In this document: positions 52,843 to 64,000 of the stretch, piece after piece
How the letters are laid out: every line of letters begins with the position of its first letter
Position numbering within the stretch: the first letter of the stretch is position 1
Assembly (NCBI GenBank): GCA_010909165.1
Contig: VJWM01000117.1
Location: 620,001 to 684,000, forward strand
Source: Anthoceros angustus
Lineage: Eukaryota; Streptophyta; Anthocerotopsida; Anthocerotales; Anthocerotaceae
Length of the DNA stretch: 64,000 nucleotides
Reading direction: 5' to 3'
The notes under the pieces: model-generated
What the model was told of the DNA's origin: nothing
Databases searched by the model: none
What the model saw: the letters and a program-made list of their open reading frames with translations, nothing else
Translations under genes and position numbers: made by a program

Positions 52843-52884
52843 AGAAGTTTTTGGGCCTCCTCTCCCAACAGCAGTGCCTGTAAC
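52843..52884 (+). promoter_or_regulatory. class B conserved 5' leader of PPR-10
   Basis: AGAAGTTTTTGGGCCTCCTC, then TCCCAACAGCAGTGCCTGTA, precede the ATG. PPR-12 has AGAAGTTTTTGTGCGCCTTC and AGCGGTGCCTGTGAC in the same place. This differs from the class A leader. Confidence 0.5.
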
Positions 52885-55800
52885 ATGGTCAGAGTATGGC
52901 AACCGGATGCAATGTGGACCCAGCAAATTGGTGAGTGTGCAGGGATTCTTCCAGGATCTCCCGCTCAGCTCATCTCTTCAGGGAATCAAGCTCTGGGAGA
53001 CAGCCAAGCCTCCAGATGCAGCCGTGTGAGGAATCCAGCATTCCCACTTCCCAGAAAATGTGTGGGTTGGGAAGGATTTTGCAACGATGGTCGTGGCCAG
53101 GCGCAGGAGCAAGAGCTCCTGTGGCAACAATTTTTCCTGGACCCTACCATGTGGTGGGACAAGAGGCGACATAATAAGAGCTCCCGTTCGCCTGACTTCC
53201 AGCGGAAGGGAACTGGAGGCGAGGTCCTGTGGTTAAACAACATGTTCAAGCCAGCTTGGGTGGATGAGCAGCTCGTTTCTTTGGATATGCACACGGGTCA
53301 TGGTGCTTCTCCTTTCAAGTCGAGCTCACCGGAGAAGCCTGAGGCTGGCAGGCGTACAGAGTCAGAAATGGGCGTCCAAATGGCTGCAACAGTGAGCACG
53401 TTATGCCAGCAGGGTAAGCTTACTGAGGCTGTTGGAACCCTGGAATCTCTGGTGGCGCAGACAGACTCTCCTATTTCTCCGTCTCTGCTTTATACTGTGC
53501 TAAAGTTGTGTACAGCTAAAAGGGATTTGTTGGTGGGGAAACGAGTTCATGATCTCATCGTCGAACTTGGGTACGAGTCGAATGCATACTTGGGCAACCA
53601 TCTCTTGCGCATGTATGCATGTGGAGGTAGGTTACAGGAGGCCATGGATGTGTTCACTAGGGTAGGCAAACCAGATGCCTTTATGTGGGGTTCCATAATT
53701 GCTGCATATTCTAAGCAAGGGAAACCAAAGGAGGCCATACAACTTTACCATGAGATGCGGAGGTCAGGTGTGAAGGCGGATGCTCACGTCTTTGCAGCTG
53801 CCCTTCAAGCTTGTGCATTTGCTGCCGACTTGGAGTGTGGCAGAAGAGTGCACTGTGATCTGTTGCATAGTCGTATTCCTCTTAACTTGTTTGTTGGAAC
53901 CTGCTTGGTGGACATGTATGCAAAATGTGGCCAACTGGAGGATGCGCGCAGGGTTTTTGACAGCTTGGCAAGAAAGGATGCGGTGACATGGACGGCCCTA
54001 CTTTCTGGATATGCACAGCAAGGGCTCGGCCAAGAGGCGCTTGTTCTGTATGGACAAATGGAGCAACAGGGGCTGAATTTGGCGAACAATGTTACTTTTG
54101 CTTGCCTTCTGAAGGCATGTGCAAGCACTGGTGCCTTACAAAGGGGCAGGCAATTGCATTCACAGATTATGGAAAGGGGACTGTCGGATGATGTACTCGT
54201 TGGCACCTGCCTGGTGGACATGTATGCAAAATGCGGCGAACTGGAAGATGCACGTAAGGTTTTTGACAGCTTGACCACTAAGGATGTTGTGACGTGGACA
54301 GCCCTTATAGCTGGGTATGCAAAATGTGGTGAACTGGAACGTGCACGGCAGGTTTTTGACAGATTGGCCACAAGAAATGTGGTAACATGGAATGCCCTGA
54401 TTGCTGGGTATACACAGGAAGGGCTCGTTCAAGAGGCACTTGTCCTGTATGGACAAATGGAGAAGGAGGGCCTGATTGTAGCTGACCATGTTACTTTTGC
54501 TTGCTTGCTGAAGGCCTGTGCAAGCACTGGTGCCATACAGAAGGGCAGGCAGCTGCACTCCCAGATTGTGGAAAGAGGACTGCTAGATAACATACAGGTT
54601 GGCAATTGCCTGGTGGACATGTATGCGAAATGTGGCGAATTGGAAGATGCGCGTGGGGTTTTTGACAACATGGCCACGAAGGATGTGGTGACATGGACAG
54701 CCCTGCTTGCTGGGTATGCACAGCAAGGGTTCGGGCAAGAGGCCCTTGTTCTGTACGGACAAATGGAGGAAGAGGGCCTCATTTTGGCTAACGATGTTAC
54801 CTTTGCGTGCCTTTTGAAGGCCTGTGCAAACACTGGTGCGTTACAGAGGGGCAAGCAGCTGCACTCACACATTGTGAAAAGGGGCCTGCTAGATAACATA
54901 CTGGTTGGCACCTGCCTGGTGGACATGTATGCAAAATGTGGTGAACTGGAAGATGCACACGGGGTTTTTGACAGCTTGGCTACAAAGGATGTGGTGACAT
55001 GGAATGCCCTGATTGCTGGGTACACACAGCAAGGGCTTGGTCAAGAGGCGCTTGTTCTGTATGGACAAATGCAGGAAGAGGGCCTGATTTTGGCTAATGA
55101 CGTTACTTTTGCTTGCCTACTGAAATCCTGTGCAAGCAGTGGTGCGTTACAGAAGGGCAGGCAGCTACACTCTCAGATTGTGGAAAGGGGACTGCTAGAT
55201 AATGTACTCATTGGCACCTGCCTGGTGGACATGTATGCAAAATGCGGGGAACTGACAGATGCACGCTGGGTTTTTGACAGCTTGGCCACGAAGGATGTGG
55301 TGACATGGACAGCCCTGATTGCTGGCTATGCACAGCAAGGGCTTGGTCAAGAGGCGCTTGTTGTATGCACAATTCGAGCAGGAAGGCCTGGTTGTAGCTG
55401 ACCATGTTACTCTAGCTTGCCTACCCAAGGCCTGTGCAAACGCTGGTGCCTTACAGAAGGGCAGGCAGCTGCACACACAAATTGTGGAAAGAGGACTGCT
55501 AGATAACCTACTGGTTAGCAACTGCCTAGTAGACATGTATGCAAAGTGTGGCGAGCTGGAAGAAGCACGCCGGGTTTTTGACAGCTTGGCCACAAAGGAT
55601 GTTGTCACATGGAATGCCCTGATATCTGGATGTGGTACTTGTGATAAGGGTCACAATGCCCTAGCTTGTTTTGAGGAGATGTTAGTTGCTGGCATTCAGC
55701 CTGATGATGCTACTTTCATTTGCTTATTAGTAGCATGCAGCCATGAAGGACTGGTGCATGAGGGTCGCAAGCTCTTTGATTCCATGGCTGAACAGCATGG

Positions 55801-56514
55801 CATCAAACCTTCTATTGAGCATTACAATTGCATGGTTGATCTTCTCGGGCGTGCAGGCCATTTAGATGAGGCAGAGAAGATGCTATTATCGTCTGAGGGC
55901 CCGAGTAATGTTGTGGGCTTGACAACTTTGTTAAATGCTTGCAAAAGTCATGGGGATATAGAGAGGGCGATGTGGTGTTTTGAAAGCATTGTTAGCCTGG
56001 ACCCTACAAGTGCGTCTGCGTATATGCTCATGGCCAATGCCTATGCCGATGCAGGTAGGTGGACCGATGTAGATAGGATTGAGACGCAGAGAATGGTAGC
56101 AGGAGCGAACAAGAAACCTGCAGTGGCGACCATTGAGGTGAATAAGCAGGTACATAGATTTCTGGTTGGAGAACGAAGAGAGGATATTGCGCGTAAGGTA
56201 GAGAGCATGAATTCCCAGCTGAAGGAGGAAGGAGGCCATGTACCCCATACAAAGTTGGTGTTGAAGCCAGTGTGTGAGAAGGAAAAGGAAGATGCACTTT
56301 GTGGGCATGCTGAGAAGCTAGCTCTGGCGTTTGGTCTGTTGAACACTCCAGTGGGACACCTCTGGTGGTAACGAAGAATCTACGCATGTGCAGTGACTGC
56401 CACAGTTCCACGGAGATCATGTCAAGGCTTGAACAGAGAGACATTGTTGTAAGGGATGGGTACCGTGTGCATCGTTTCGCAGCTGGTTCTTGCAGCTGTA
56501 AGGGACGACCATGA
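52885..56514 (+). pseudogene. PPR-10: PDF-motif + PLS PPR (about 6 modules) + DYW:KP, two small frameshifts
   Basis: The ATG at 52885 gives MVRVWQPDAMWTQQIGECAG. The class B PDF motif reads LWQQFFLDPTMWWDKRRHNK ... SPDFQRKGTGGEVLWL ... PAWVDEQL. The frame is open for 838 codons of PLS modules. Near 55360 two bases are lost (CTTGTTGTATGCACAA for CTTGTTCTGTATGGACAA). The next frame carries the final module, P2-L2-S2, E region, KKPAVATIEV and HAEK. Near 56347 one G is lost in NTPSG (ACTCCAGTGGG for ACTCCGAGTGGG). The last codons, with CSDC and SCSCKGRP, are in the original relative frame, TGA at 56512-56514. About 1,210 residues in total; otherwise very well preserved. Confidence 0.87.
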
Positions 56515-57285
56515 GAAGGGAGAACTTGCCAGTGCTCACGTGTGAACGGCAGAGAAAGATTTCTTTGCTTCTTCGGTATGAAAGTGTTTGCTTCACTCCG
56601 TCCCCGTCTAAATTGAGACACGGACATGGATGGCTGACGCCGATGATATGATCCACCTCTCAACATCACGGAGATAATCAGAATCGCTTGAATCTCCTCC
56701 TGTACGTAAGTACAGTGGAGAAAGGGAGCTGACTGTAAGGGAGAACAGCTGAATGCAAGTGAGAACGGAGACATGTGGAATGGAGGGGGATGCTTCATGG
56801 CATGTGGCAAGCCCTTCTTTACAAAGAGCTTGGCCCGGCCTGCAGCGTACGTGTAATCAGCTTTGGGCTGGCAAGAAAACGAACACCCAATGTCCGAGGG
56901 GTTGTCCAACTTGTCAATGAAGAACCTCAAATTTGTCATGCTTGACGTTGTAGCCAAACACTGCAGCCTTGTGGTGCATCGATTCCAAAGGTGTCTCACA
57001 TGTATTTGCAAAGGGGATGCCCCCATCCATGCCTCCAACCATCGCAGGCGGGACTGACAGCCTTTCTGGTGATCGAAGCCCTCGGAGATTTGTGAGAAGC
57101 ACGCGGGATGGGGCCCCGGCCATCCAAGTCTCAGTGACGGGCCCACCTCTGCACACACGAGTGCAATCCTTTTGCTATGGGTATCCAACAAAATTCCGTC
57201 TGCTCTCTCTCCTTCAGGTTGATGTGGTCATCATACCTGGACAGAACATTTCTGTGCATGTGCTACTACTATGGCAGGATGCCCA
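56515..57285. other. spacer between PPR-10 and PPR-11
   Basis: The first 130 bases are conserved PPR 3' flank (complement of the AGCACTGGCAAGTTCTCCCT block). The rest shows no gene or repeat that I can identify. Confidence 0.5.
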
Positions 57286-57400
57286 GCGGACATCCTGCCA
57301 TAGTCAGTTGTTAGACTCCTCCTCCTACTATGGCCGGATGTGGACATCCTGTCAGAGTCTGTTGTTAGACTCCTCATTTTCCGACTGCGGTCTCTGAACG
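57286..57400 (+). promoter_or_regulatory. class A 5' leader of PPR-11, duplicated
   Basis: CATCCTGCCATAGTCAGTTG and TTAGACTCCTCCTCC at 57290-57326 are followed by a second version, CATCCTGTCAGAGTCTGTTG and TTAGACTCCTCATTTTCC, at 57347-57382, then GGTCTCTGAACG and the ATG. The conserved element is thus present twice in tandem. Confidence 0.55.
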
Positions 57401-60400
57401 ATGGTCACGGTATGGCAACCGGACCCGTTCTGGACCCAACAAATTGGTGTTTGTACAGGGATTCTGCCAGGAGCTCCCGCTCACCGGAGTCCACCCCTAG
57501 CAAACAAAGCCTGCAGGTGCAGCAGTGTAGGGAGCCCAGCACTTCCACTTCCCAGAAAATGTGTGGGTGGGGACGGGTTTTCCAGCGATGGTCGTCGCCT
57601 GGAGCAGGAAAGCTTGTGGCAACAGTTTTTCCTGGACCCTACCATGTGGTGGGACAACAGACGAGATAAGAAGAGCTCCCGTTCGCCTGACTTCCGGCGT
57701 AAGGGATCCGGCGAGGTCCTGTGGTTAAACAGCATGTCTAAGCCAGCTTGGGTTGATGAGCAGTTGGTTTCCTTGGATATGGAGATGGGTCATGGTGCCT
57801 CTCCTTCCAAGGGGAGCTCTCCGGATAAGCCTGATCCTGGGAGGCGTGCAGGATCGGAAATGGGCGTTGTAACCGGGGGAACCGTGAGCATGTTATGTCA
57901 GCAGGGGAAGCTTTGTGAGGCCGTTGGAGCCCTGGAGTCTCTGGCACAGACAGGCTCTGCTATTTCTCAGTCTCTGTTTTACACGGTGCTAAAACTGTGT
58001 ACAGCTAAGAAGGATTTGGTTGTGGGGCGACGAGTTCATGACCTCACTATCAAACTTGGGTACGAGTCGAATGCGTATTTGGGGAACCATATCTTGCGCA
58101 TGTATGCACGTGGAGGTAGGCTGCAGGAGGCCATGGATGTGTTCACCAGGGTAGGCAAGCCAGATGCCTTCATGTGGTTTTCCATAATCTCCGCATATGT
58201 TAAACATGGGAAACCTGATGAGGCCATACAACTGTACCATGAGATGCGTGCGTCAGGAGTCAAGGCGGATGCTCACGTCTTTGTAGCTGCCCTTCAAGCT
58301 TGTGCATTTGCTGCCGACGTGGAATCTGGCAGAGAAGTGCACTGTGATGTGTTGAAATGTGGCATTCCTCTTAACTTGTTTGTTGGCAACTGCCTGGTGG
58401 ACATGTATGCAAAATGTGGCCAACTGAAAGATGCACGCCAGGTTTTTGAAAGCTTGGCCCAAAAGGATGTGGTGACATGGAATGCCCTGATTGCTGGGTA
58501 TGCAGCAAGGGCTCGGCAAGAGGCGCTTGTTGTGTATGAACGAATGGAGCAGGAGGGTCTGATTGTGGCTGACCACGTTACTTTTGCTTGCCTTCTGAAG
58601 GCCTGTGCAAGCGCTGGTGCTTTACAGAAGGGAAGGCATCTGCACTCACTCATTGTGGAACGAGGACAGCTACGTAACGTTCTGGTGGGCAACTGCCTGG
58701 TGGACATGTATGCAAAATGTGGTGAACTGGAAGAGGCACACCAGGTTTTTGAAAGCTTGGCCACAAAGGATGTGGTGACATGGACGTCGCTCATTGCTGG
58801 TTATGCTCAGCAAGGGCTTGGACACAAGGCAATTGTTGTGTATCGACAAATGGAGCAGGAGGGCCTGGCTGTTGCTAACCATGTTACTTTTGCTTGCCTT
58901 CTGAAGGCCTGTGCAAGCACTGGTGACTTACAGATGGGCAGACATCTGCACTCACAGATTGTAGACAGAAAGCTGCTGGATAATATATTGGTGGGCAGTT
59001 GCCTGGTGGATATGTATGCAAAATGTGGTGAACTGAAAGATGCACACCAGATTTTTGAAAGCTTGCCCACAAAGGATGTCGTGACATGGACGGCGCTGAT
59101 TGCTGGTTATGCACAACAAGGGCTCGGGGAAGAGGCGCTTGCTGTGTATCAACACATGGAGCAGGAGGGCCTGATTGTGGCGGACGACGTTACTTTTGCT
59201 TGCCTTTTGAAGGCCTGTGCAAGTGCTGGTGCCTTACAGAAAGGCAGGCATCTGCACTCTCAGATTGTGGAACGAGGTCTATTAGATAATACACTGGTGG
59301 GCAACTGCCTCGTGGACATGTATGCAAAATGTGGTGAACTTGAAGATGCACGCCAGGTTTTTGACAGGTTGGCCACAAAGGATGTGGTGACATGGAATTT
59401 CCTGATAGCTGGGTATGCACAGCAAGGACTCGGCCAAGAGGCGCTTGTTCTGTTCGGAAAAATGGAGCAAGATGACCTGACTTTGGCTAACCATGTTACT
59501 TTTGCTTGCCTTCTGAAGGCCTGTGCAAGCAATGGGGCCTTACAGAAGGGCAGGCAGCTGCATTCACAGATTGTTGAAAGAGGACTGCTGGATGATGTAG
59601 TGTTGGGCAACTGCCTGGTGGACATGTACGCAAAATGTGGTGAACTGGAAGATGCACGCTGGGTTTTGACAGCTTGGCCACAAAGAATGTGGTGACATGG
59701 AATGCCCTGATATCTGGGTATGGTACTTGTGATGATGGTCACAGAGCACTAGCTTGTTTTGAGGAGATGTTAGTTGCCGGTGTTGAGCCTAATGATACAA
59801 CGTTTACTTGCCTTTTGGTAGCATGCAGTCATGCCGGGCTGGTCCACGAGGGACGCAAGCACTTCGATTCCATGGCTGAACAGCATGGCATCACACCGTC
59901 TCTTGAGCATTACAATTGCATGATTGATCTTCTTGGGCGTGCAGGCCAATTAGATGAGGCAGAGAAGATGCTATTGTCATGTGAGGGCCAAAGTAATGTT
60001 GTGGGCTTGACGTCTTTGTTGAATGCCTGCAAAACTCACGGGGATATAGAGAGGGCGATGTGGTGTTTTGAAAGCATTGTTAGGCTGGACCCACAAAGGG
60101 CGTCTGCGTATGTGCTCATGGCCAACGCCTACGCAGATGCAGGGAGGTGGACCGAAGTAGACAGGATTGAAGCACAGAGAATGGTAGCAGGAGCTAACAA
60201 GAAACCTGCAGTGGCGACCGTTGAGGTGAACAAGCAGGTACATAGATTTCTGGTGGGAGAAAGAAGGGACGATCTTGCGCTCAAGGTGGAGAGCACGAAT
60301 TCCCGGCTGAAGGAGGAAGGAGGCCATGTACCCCATACAAAGTTGGTGTTGAAGCCATTGTCTGAGAAAGAGAAGGAAGATGCACTTTGTGGGCATGCTG

Positions 60401-60603
60401 AGAAGCTAGCTCTGGCGTTTGGCCTGTTGAACACTCCGAGTGGGACACCTCTGGTGGTAACGAAGAATCTACGCATGTGCAGTGACTGCCACAGCTCCAC
60501 GGAGATCATGTCAAGGGTTGAAAACAGGGAAATTGTTGTAAGGGATGGGTACCGTGTGCATCGATTTGCAGCTGGTGCTTGCACCTGTCATGGTCGATCG
60601 TGA
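57401..60603 (+). pseudogene. PPR-11: PDF-motif + PLS PPR (5 modules) + DYW:KP, single 1-bp frameshift
   Basis: The ATG at 57401 gives MVTVWQPDPFWTQQIGVCTG. PDF motif: LWQQFFLDPTMWWDNRRDKK ... SPDFRRKGSGEVLWL ... PAWVDEQL. The first 755 codons are open and hold five 101-residue modules. Near 59665 the motif ARWVFDSL has GGGTTTTGAC where sisters have GGTTTTTGAC, a one-base loss in a T run. The following frame is open for 309 codons: P2-L2-S2, E region, KKPAVATVEV, HAEK, CSDC and the tail CTCHGRS, TGA at 60601-60603. Full length would be about 1,067 aa. A homopolymer error in the assembly would explain this lesion, so the gene may be functional. The tail HGRS departs from the common KGRP. Confidence 0.88.
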
Positions 60604-61120
60604 GAACCGAAAGAACTCGCCTCTCCTCCTAAGGAAAAGTCTGTGACCTGGATGAGCAGCTGTTCTTCTTTGGACATGCAGATGGGTCAGGGTGAGTCTC
60701 CTTTCAAGTCGAGCTCACCGGATAAGCGTGAGGCTGGCAGGCTTGCAGACTCGGAAATAGCGTCCAAATGGCCGCAACAGTGACCACGTTATGCCAGCAG
60801 GGTAAGCTTATTGAGGCCGTTGGAACCTTGGAATCTCTGGCGCAGACAGATTCTCCTGTTTCTCCGTCTTTGCTTTCTTCTGTGCGGCATTCTCTAGGCT
60901 GCCAGGGATCCAAGAGCTCCACTATGGCAACCAACAGCAAACAACATGTAATGTGGAGAAACCTCGAATTGATGCTGGTGCCCAGCTCCGTCCTAAATTC
61001 AATAATACAGTACTCAACTAATCCGCAACCGTGTCCCCTCATCTCCTGCTAGGCATTGAGAAACCCGGAATTGATGCTTGTGACCAGCTCCGTCCAAAGC
61101 TGAATGCCCGGCAACAAACC
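60604..61120. other. spacer with PPR fragment and uL23 3' flank
   Basis: After the PPR-11 stop comes a solo PPR N-terminal fragment (60645-60890). A sequence of about 38 bp, AATTGATGCTGGTGCCCAGC, occurs at about 60966 and again in slightly changed form at 61070, next to the uL23 stop codon. Confidence 0.6.
60645..60890 (+). pseudogene. solo fragment of a class B PPR gene (post-PDF region)
   Basis: Pieces corresponding to DEQL...LDMQMGQGESPFKSSSP, then after a shift MAATVTTLCQQGKLIEAVGT and LESLAQTDSPVSPSLL, match PPR-10/PPR-12 residues about 127-205. It begins within the end of the PDF motif and stops abruptly before the first S repeat. Confidence 0.8.
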
Positions 61121-61743
<623 letters not shown>

Positions 61744-62045
61744 GGAAGCCGATCGTGTCCGCAATGTTCAAGGGAGGCGGGTTTTGGGTATTGGGTTCTC
61801 GATGTCCACACCAATGATCTCCACACTACAGGGCGGAAGGTCGATAACGCAAACTTTTCATCATCAGTGTCAGAGAGTGCTCGCCCGCCTCCCTGCTCCT
61901 GGTGCTAACCTTGAGCGATATCTACTGTAGGACTGCTGAGTCGCAGCACACATATAAATCTGGATTGGAAGATGGGGAAGAAGAGCCCATGCCGTCTGGC
62001 TGATGCTAGTGGGCAGAGGATTAGGGCGTCTTCTTGCAGGGCGTA
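61744..62045. promoter_or_regulatory. divergent region between uL23 and PPR-12
   Basis: About 300 bp between two head-to-head genes. It must contain the uL23 promoter; no TATA box or other clear motif is evident. Confidence 0.4.
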
Positions 62046-62089
62046 AGAAGTTTTTGTGCGCCTTCTCTTCCAAGAGCGGTGCCTGTGAC
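62046..62089 (+). promoter_or_regulatory. class B conserved 5' leader of PPR-12
   Basis: AGAAGTTTTTGTGCGCCTTC and AGCGGTGCCTGTGAC stand immediately before the ATG and match the PPR-10 leader. Confidence 0.5.
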
Positions 62090-64000
62090 ATGGCCACAGT
62101 ATGGCAACCTGATGCAATGTGGACCCAGCAAATTGGTGAGTGTTCAGGGATTTTACGAGGAGCTCCTGCTCACCTCATCACCGTAGAGAGTCAACTGTTC
62201 GGAGACAACCAAGCCTCCAGGTGCAGCGGTTTAAGGATCCCAGCATTTCCACTTCCCAGGAATTGTGTGGGTTGGGAAGGATTTTGCACCGATGGTCGTC
62301 GACAAAAGCAGGAGCAGGAGCTCCTCTGGGAACAACTTTTTCTGGACCCTACCATGTGGTGGGACAACAGGCGAGATAAGAAGAGCTCCCGTTCGCCTGA
62401 CTTCCGGCGTAAGGGATCTGGCGGCGAGGTCCTGTGGTTGAACAACATGTTCAAGCCAGCTTGGGTGGATGAGCAGCTCGTTACTTTGGATATGCAGATG
62501 GGTCATGGTGCTTCTCCTCTTAAGGCGAGCTCACCGGATAAGCCCGAGGCTGGCAGGCGTGCAGAATTGGAAATGGACGTCGAAATGGCTGCAACAGTGA
62601 GCACGTTATGCCAGCAGGGTAAGCTTGCTGAGGCCGTTGGAACCCTGGAATCTCTGGCGCAGACAGACTCCCCTGTTTCTCCGTCTCTGCTTTATACTGT
62701 GCTGAAGCTGTGTACAGCTAGAAGAGATTTGGTTGTGGGGAAACGACTTCATGACCTCACTGTCAAACTTGGGTACGAGTCGAATGCATACTTGGGCAAC
62801 CATCTCTTGCGCATGTATGCATGTGGAGGTAGGTTACAGGAGGCCATGGATGTGTTCACCAGGGTAGGCAAACCGGATGCCTTTATGTGGGGTTCCATAA
62901 TTTCCGCATATGCTAAGCAAGGGAAACCAAAGGAGGCCATACAACTTTACCATGAGATGCGCAGGTCAGGTGTGAAGGCGGATGCTCACGTCTTTGCAGC
63001 TGCCCTTCAAGCGTGTGCGTTTGCTGCCGATTTGGAATCTGGCAGAAGAGTGCACTGTGATCTGTTGCATAGTCGTATTTCTCTTAACTTGTTTGTGGGT
63101 ACCTGCTTGGTGGATATGTACGCAAAATGTGGTCAACTGGACGATGCACGCGGGGTTTTTGACAGCTTGGAAACAAAAAATGTGGTGACATGGACGGCCC
63201 TTATAGATGGGTATGCAAAATGTGGCGAACTGGACGGTGCACGTCAGGTTTTTGACAGCTTGCCCACAAAAAATGTGGTGACATGGAATGCCCTGATTGC
63301 TGGGTATACACAGCAAGGGCTCGGTCAAGAGGCACTTCTTCTGTATGGACAAATGGAGCAGGAGGGCCTGACTTTGGCTGACGATGTCACTTTTGCTTGC
63401 CTTCTGAAGGCCTGCGCAAGCACTGGTGCTTTACTGAGAGGCAGGCAGCTGCACTCACAGATTGTGGAAAGGGGACTGCTAGATAACATACTTGTTGGCA
63501 CCTGCCTGGTGGACATGTATGCAAAATGTGGCAAACTGGATGATGCACGCATGGTTTTTGACAGCTTAGCCAGGAAGGATGTGGTGACATGGAATGCCCT
63601 GATTGCTGGGTATACACAGCAAGGGCTCGGTCAAGAGGCACTTGTTCTGTATGGACAAATGGAGCAGGAGGGCCTGAATTTGGCTGACGATGTCACTTTT
63701 GCTTGCCTTCTGAGGGCCTGTGCAAGCACTGGTGCCTTACAGAGGGGCAGGCAGCTGCACTCACAGATTGTGGAAAGAGGACTGCTAGATAACATACTTG
63801 TTGGCACCTGCCTGGTGGACATGTATGCAAAATGTGGCAAACTGGATGATGCACGCATGGTTTTTGACAGCTTAGCCAGGAAGGATGTTGTGACATGGAC
63901 GGCCCTGATATCTGGGTATGGTGCTTGTGATGAAACTCAGCTCGCACGAGGTTGTTTCCGGGAGATGTTAGTGGCCGGTATTCAGCCCGATGATGCTGCT
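62090..64000 (+). CDS. PPR-12: PDF-motif + PLS PPR protein, open to the right window edge (637 codons seen)
   Basis: The ATG at 62090-62092 opens MATVWQPDAMWTQQIGECSG. I read every codon to 64000 and found no stop. PDF motif at residues 80-130 (LWEQLFLDPTMWWDNRRDKK, SPDFRRKGSGGEVLWL, PAWVDEQL). PPR repeats begin at about 170 and include one extra short S repeat (DGYAKCGELDGARQVFDSL), two almost identical P1-L1-S1 modules (roughly 63285-63585 and 63588-63888) and the start of P2 (VTWTALISGYGACDE). The E and DYW:KP domains should lie just beyond the window. Class B with PPR-9 and PPR-10. Likely functional as far as seen. Confidence 0.92.
   Translation, partial: MATVWQPDAMWTQQIGECSGILRGAPAHLITVESQLFGDNQASRCSGLRIPAFPLPRNCVGWEGFCTDGRRQKQEQELLWEQLFLDPTMWWDNRRDKKSSRSPDFRRKGSGGEVLWLNNMFKPAWVDEQLVTLDMQMGHGASPLKASSPDKPEAGRRAELEMDVEMAATVSTLCQQGKLAEAVGTLESLAQTDSPVSPSLLYTVLKLCTARRDLVVGKRLHDLTVKLGYESNAYLGNHLLRMYACGGRLQEAMDVFTRVGKPDAFMWGSIISAYAKQGKPKEAIQLYHEMRRSGVKADAHVFAAALQACAFAADLESGRRVHCDLLHSRISLNLFVGTCLVDMYAKCGQLDDARGVFDSLETKNVVTWTALIDGYAKCGELDGARQVFDSLPTKNVVTWNALIAGYTQQGLGQEALLLYGQMEQEGLTLADDVTFACLLKACASTGALLRGRQLHSQIVERGLLDNILVGTCLVDMYAKCGKLDDARMVFDSLARKDVVTWNALIAGYTQQGLGQEALVLYGQMEQEGLNLADDVTFACLLRACASTGALQRGRQLHSQIVERGLLDNILVGTCLVDMYAKCGKLDDARMVFDSLARKDVVTWTALISGYGACDETQLARGCFREMLVAGIQPDDAA

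Larger units (their letters stand above)
50950..52884. other. spacer between divergent PPR-9 and PPR-10
   Basis: It holds repeat R copy 3 (51088-51440), a roughly 47-bp repeat (51485-51620), a gypsy pol fragment with an inserted 24-bp minisatellite (51622-52440), a very AT-rich stretch (52500-52605) and the class B leader of PPR-10. Confidence 0.7.

Overview
This is nuclear DNA of a land plant. The window is dominated by one family of large, intronless pentatricopeptide-repeat (PPR) genes. It also holds a plant-type cytosolic tRNA-Gly, a three-exon uL23 ribosomal protein gene, an eleven-exon SDR gene with very short introns (73-108 bp), a MADS-box remnant and Ty3/gypsy debris. The PPR proteins are of the PLS class. 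They end in an E region and a variant DYW domain in which the usual PG box reads KKP and the C-terminal tripeptide is GRP instead of DYW. That variant (DYW:KP) is known from hornworts, ferns and some lycophytes and is linked to U-to-C RNA editing in organelles. With the compact introns and gene density, a hornwort is my best guess (inference). A fern or non-Selaginella lycophyte is possible.

Layout: three PPR loci on + (PPR-1 1-1983 cut by the window edge, PPR-2 4009-6595, PPR-3 7522-10431). A transposon- and repeat-rich gap follows (10.4-18.4 kb) with a 3.8-kb inverted-repeat element and a degenerate type I MADS gene. Next come PPR loci on - (a 3' fragment at 18420-19066, PPR-4 20188-22762, PPR-5 25826-28515, PPR-6 30262-33406, a scrambled fragment at 34650-35778, PPR-7 36857-39553, PPR-8 40323-43488). 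An SDR gene on + (43875-45765) stands head to head with PPR-8. PPR-9 on - (47023-50949) follows, then a gypsy fragment, then PPR-10 (52885-56514) and PPR-11 (57401-60603) on +, uL23 on - (61121-61743), and PPR-12 on + (62090 to beyond the right edge).

Only PPR-3, PPR-7 and PPR-12 (as far as seen) read through without a break. PPR-4, -5 and -11 have one frameshift each, PPR-2 and PPR-10 two lesions, and PPR-1, -6, -8 and -9 several. Many lesions are losses of 1-7 bases against near-identical copies and cluster in duplicated stretches, so assembly error must be excluded before calling them pseudogenes.

The most striking points are these. (1) The N-terminus of every full-length PPR protein carries a motif that looks like the PDF motif of plant organellar single-stranded-DNA-binding (OSB) proteins. 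(2) The PLS arrays are built from near-identical 101-residue modules that differ notably at the residues that specify the RNA base. (3) The cluster has grown by local duplication of genes, flanks and modules.
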